Assembly (NCBI GenBank): GCA_017383945.1
Contig: JAFNUQ010000067.1
Location: forward strand, 1 to 16,208
DNA length: 16,208 nt
Source of the DNA: Bacteroidales bacterium
Lineage (GTDB): Bacteria > Bacteroidota > Bacteroidia > Bacteroidales > UBA932
Direction of reading: 5' to 3'
The notes below the pieces were generated by a model, which saw nothing but the letters and a program-made list of their open reading frames with translations, ran no database searches and was not told the DNA's origin. How positions within the stretch are numbered: position 1 is the stretch's first letter; each line of letters starts with the position of its first letter. Shown here one piece after another: positions 14,918-16,208 of this stretch. The position numbers were made by a program, and so were the translations under genes.

Positions 14918-16045
14918 TTAATTAATATTAAATCCGATTTGTCTTAATGTATTTACTGTATCATCGTCTGCTCCGACGAGATTGATATTAAAGGCTGTAA
15001 ACTCTCTTCTGATAGGGTAATCACCACGGAGTTTCTCAAAAAGTTCTGGATTTGCCCTCAAAGCAGCGTCATCATCAAGTACCTGATATGTATGGAGCAC
15101 TGCCTCAGAAAGCACGTCCTGCTTACTCTTGCCGCTGGCATCAATTGTAAATGTGAGCTCCTGCTCCGGGGCCGGAATTCCCTCAGGAGTCCATTCGCAA
15201 AGCGGAAGACCTAGCTTGCGTGCAACTGTGCGCACACTAGCCATAGTGCCATTGGCTTTGCCGTCTGCGCTATAACCTGCGATATGCGGTGTAGTGATGT
15301 CGAGCAGCGAGATGAGTTCGCGATCAAGCTCAGGCTCTCCCTCCCACACGTCAAGCACAGCTGCGCAAATGCTACCTGCCTGCAATGCGACCTTGAGCGC
15401 CTTGTTGTCCACTACGCTTCCGCGTGATGAATTCATCAGTATCTGGTGCTTGCCAAGCTTAGCAATCCTCTGAGCATCAAAGAGATGCCATGTAGCATCA
15501 GGGCCTTCCTTTTCTAGTGGCACGTGAAGGGTAATGATATCGCTCTTCTCCATCACCTCGTCCAGGCTGACAAATCCTTCATCTCCCTCTTTTCTTGCAC
15601 GAGGAGGGTCATTGAGGAGCACTTTCATACCTAGAAGACGGGCAACTTCAGCGACCTTGCTACCCACATTGCCGACGCCCACAACGCCCAAGGTCTTGTC
15701 CTCAAAGCGGAAATCGTGTTTCTGGGCAAGTGTACAGAGGACAGAAGCGATATACTGCTTCACCGACCAAGAATTACATCCTGGAGCATTTTTCCACTCT
15801 ATTCCGTGGGCCTCGCACCAAGCTGTATCTATGTGGTCAAAGCCAATAGTTGCAGTAGCAATCACCTTAACGGCAGAGTCCTTGAGCAAAGCCTCATTAC
15901 AGATTGTACGGGTACGTGTAATCACGGCATCTGCATCTTTGACCACTTCTGCAGTAGTCTGCTTGCCAGGAAGATATACCACTTCCGCATAAGGTTCAAG
16001 AACACCCCTTAGAAAAGGAATCTTATCGTCACAAACGATCTTCAT
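14918..16045 (-). CDS. pdxB: 4-phosphoerythronate dehydrogenase
   Basis: Oxidises 4-phospho-D-erythronate in the DXP-dependent route to pyridoxal phosphate. A 375-residue D-2-hydroxyacid dehydrogenase with the PdxB layout: the N-terminal MKIVCDDKIPF, ATIGFDHID (65-73), WKNAPGCNSWSV (84-95), a Rossmann motif GVGNVGS (123-129), the catalytic Arg208 in SSRGSVVD, Glu237 in WEGEPELD, His254 in TPHIAGYSADGK, and a C-terminal dimerisation domain (about 285-375) that generic family members lack. It starts two bases after the stop of the truncated upstream gene and ends 9 bp before gnd. Erythrose-4-phosphate, the precursor of its pathway, is made from pentose phosphates, which gives a metabolic link to gnd; PLP is also the cofactor of the aminotransferase in the neighbouring operon. 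Confidence 0.93.
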   Translation of the reverse strand: MKIVCDDKIPFLRGVLEPYAEVVYLPGKQTTAEVVKDADAVITRTRTICNEALLKDSAVKVIATATIGFDHIDTAWCEAHGIEWKNAPGCNSWSVKQYIASVLCTLAQKHDFRFEDKTLGVVGVGNVGSKVAEVARLLGMKVLLNDPPRARKEGDEGFVSLDEVMEKSDIITLHVPLEKEGPDATWHLFDAQRIAKLGKHQILMNSSRGSVVDNKALKVALQAGSICAAVLDVWEGEPELDRELISLLDITTPHIAGYSADGKANGTMASVRTVARKLGLPLCEWTPEGIPAPEQELTFTIDASGKSKQDVLSEAVLHTYQVLDDDAALRANPELFEKLRGDYPIRREFTAFNINLVGADDDTVNTLRQIGFNIN

Positions 16046-16047
16046 AA

Positions 16048-16208
16048 TTAGTCTTTAAATCTATCTGGATGAGCCCAAAGGCCAAGCGCTGGGTTAGAAA
16101 TATAGTAAATCACTTCGCCGTCTGGCATTACATTCCAACCATCCTTGAGAGTCTCCAGCGGATACTTGGCAAGTACCTCATCGAGATTGCCATAGTTAAA
16201 TCCTACAC
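16048..16208 (-). CDS. C-terminal fragment, unrecognised (possibly LarA-like)
   Basis: Only the last 52 codons of a gene entering from the right edge are present. The frame is open from the window end to a TAA at 16050-16048, two bases before the pdxB start, so it belongs to the same operon. The tail contains VGFNYGNLDEVLAKY, a tryptophan, MPDGEVIYYISNPALGLW and a basic-aromatic end. A glycine-aromatic start, an LDEVL helix and a later PDG loop recall the C-terminus of LarA-family nickel-dependent hydroxyacid racemases/epimerases, but this is memory-based pattern similarity over a very short stretch. That a coding tail is present is fairly sure; the family is not. Confidence 0.6.
   Translation of the reverse strand, partial: VGFNYGNLDEVLAKYPLETLKDGWNVMPDGEVIYYISNPALGLWAHPDRFKD

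Overview
The window looks like a chromosomal segment of a gut- or rumen-type member of the Bacteroidales. Three things point there: a SusC/RagA-type TonB-linked outer-membrane protein next to a surface-lipoprotein pectate lyase, several promoters of the Bacteroidetes form TTTG-N19-21-TAnnTTTG, and little or no Shine-Dalgarno sequence in front of genes. No insertion sequence, prophage, CRISPR array or rRNA was seen. Genes are tightly packed, almost all on the minus strand; only fabD is on the plus strand. No gene-free stretch exceeds about 65 bases.

Region 1 (1-3343, minus) is the start of a pectin-utilization locus: a lipoprotein with an FN3 domain and a PL1-type pectate lyase domain, with its own promoter, followed 37 bp later by a SusC-like porin that runs off the window edge. 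Region 2 (3344-10399, minus) is an aromatic amino acid operon: tRNA-Arg(CCG), pheA (chorismate mutase-prephenate dehydratase-ACT), aroC, tyrA, a class I DAHP synthase, a class I aminotransferase and an AMP-dependent acyl-CoA ligase. The tRNA sits directly in front of pheA and seems to supply the only good upstream promoter. A second, near-perfect promoter lies before the aminotransferase-ligase pair, whose reading frames overlap by ATGA.

Region 3 (10400-11326, plus) is fabD alone, driven from a promoter back to back with that of the tRNA. It ends head-on against uxuB, the two stop codons sharing one TTAA. Region 4 (11323-16208, minus) is an operon read as [C-terminal fragment]-pdxB-gnd-uxaE-uxuB. 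UxaE (tagaturonate epimerase) and UxuB (fructuronate reductase of the SDR type) would carry pectin-derived galacturonate to mannonate, which ties this operon to the pectate lyase locus at the other end of the window.

The most interesting possibility is that mannonate here feeds 6-phosphogluconate dehydrogenase: gnd lies inside the hexuronate operon, and the truncated gene at the right edge faintly resembles the C-terminus of LarA-family (nickel-dependent hydroxyacid racemase/epimerase) proteins, a family that includes a D-gluconate 2-epimerase. Gnd flux would also supply erythrose-4-phosphate, the precursor of both DAHP and the PdxB substrate. This is an inference from gene context and from a 52-residue tail, not a demonstrated pathway.
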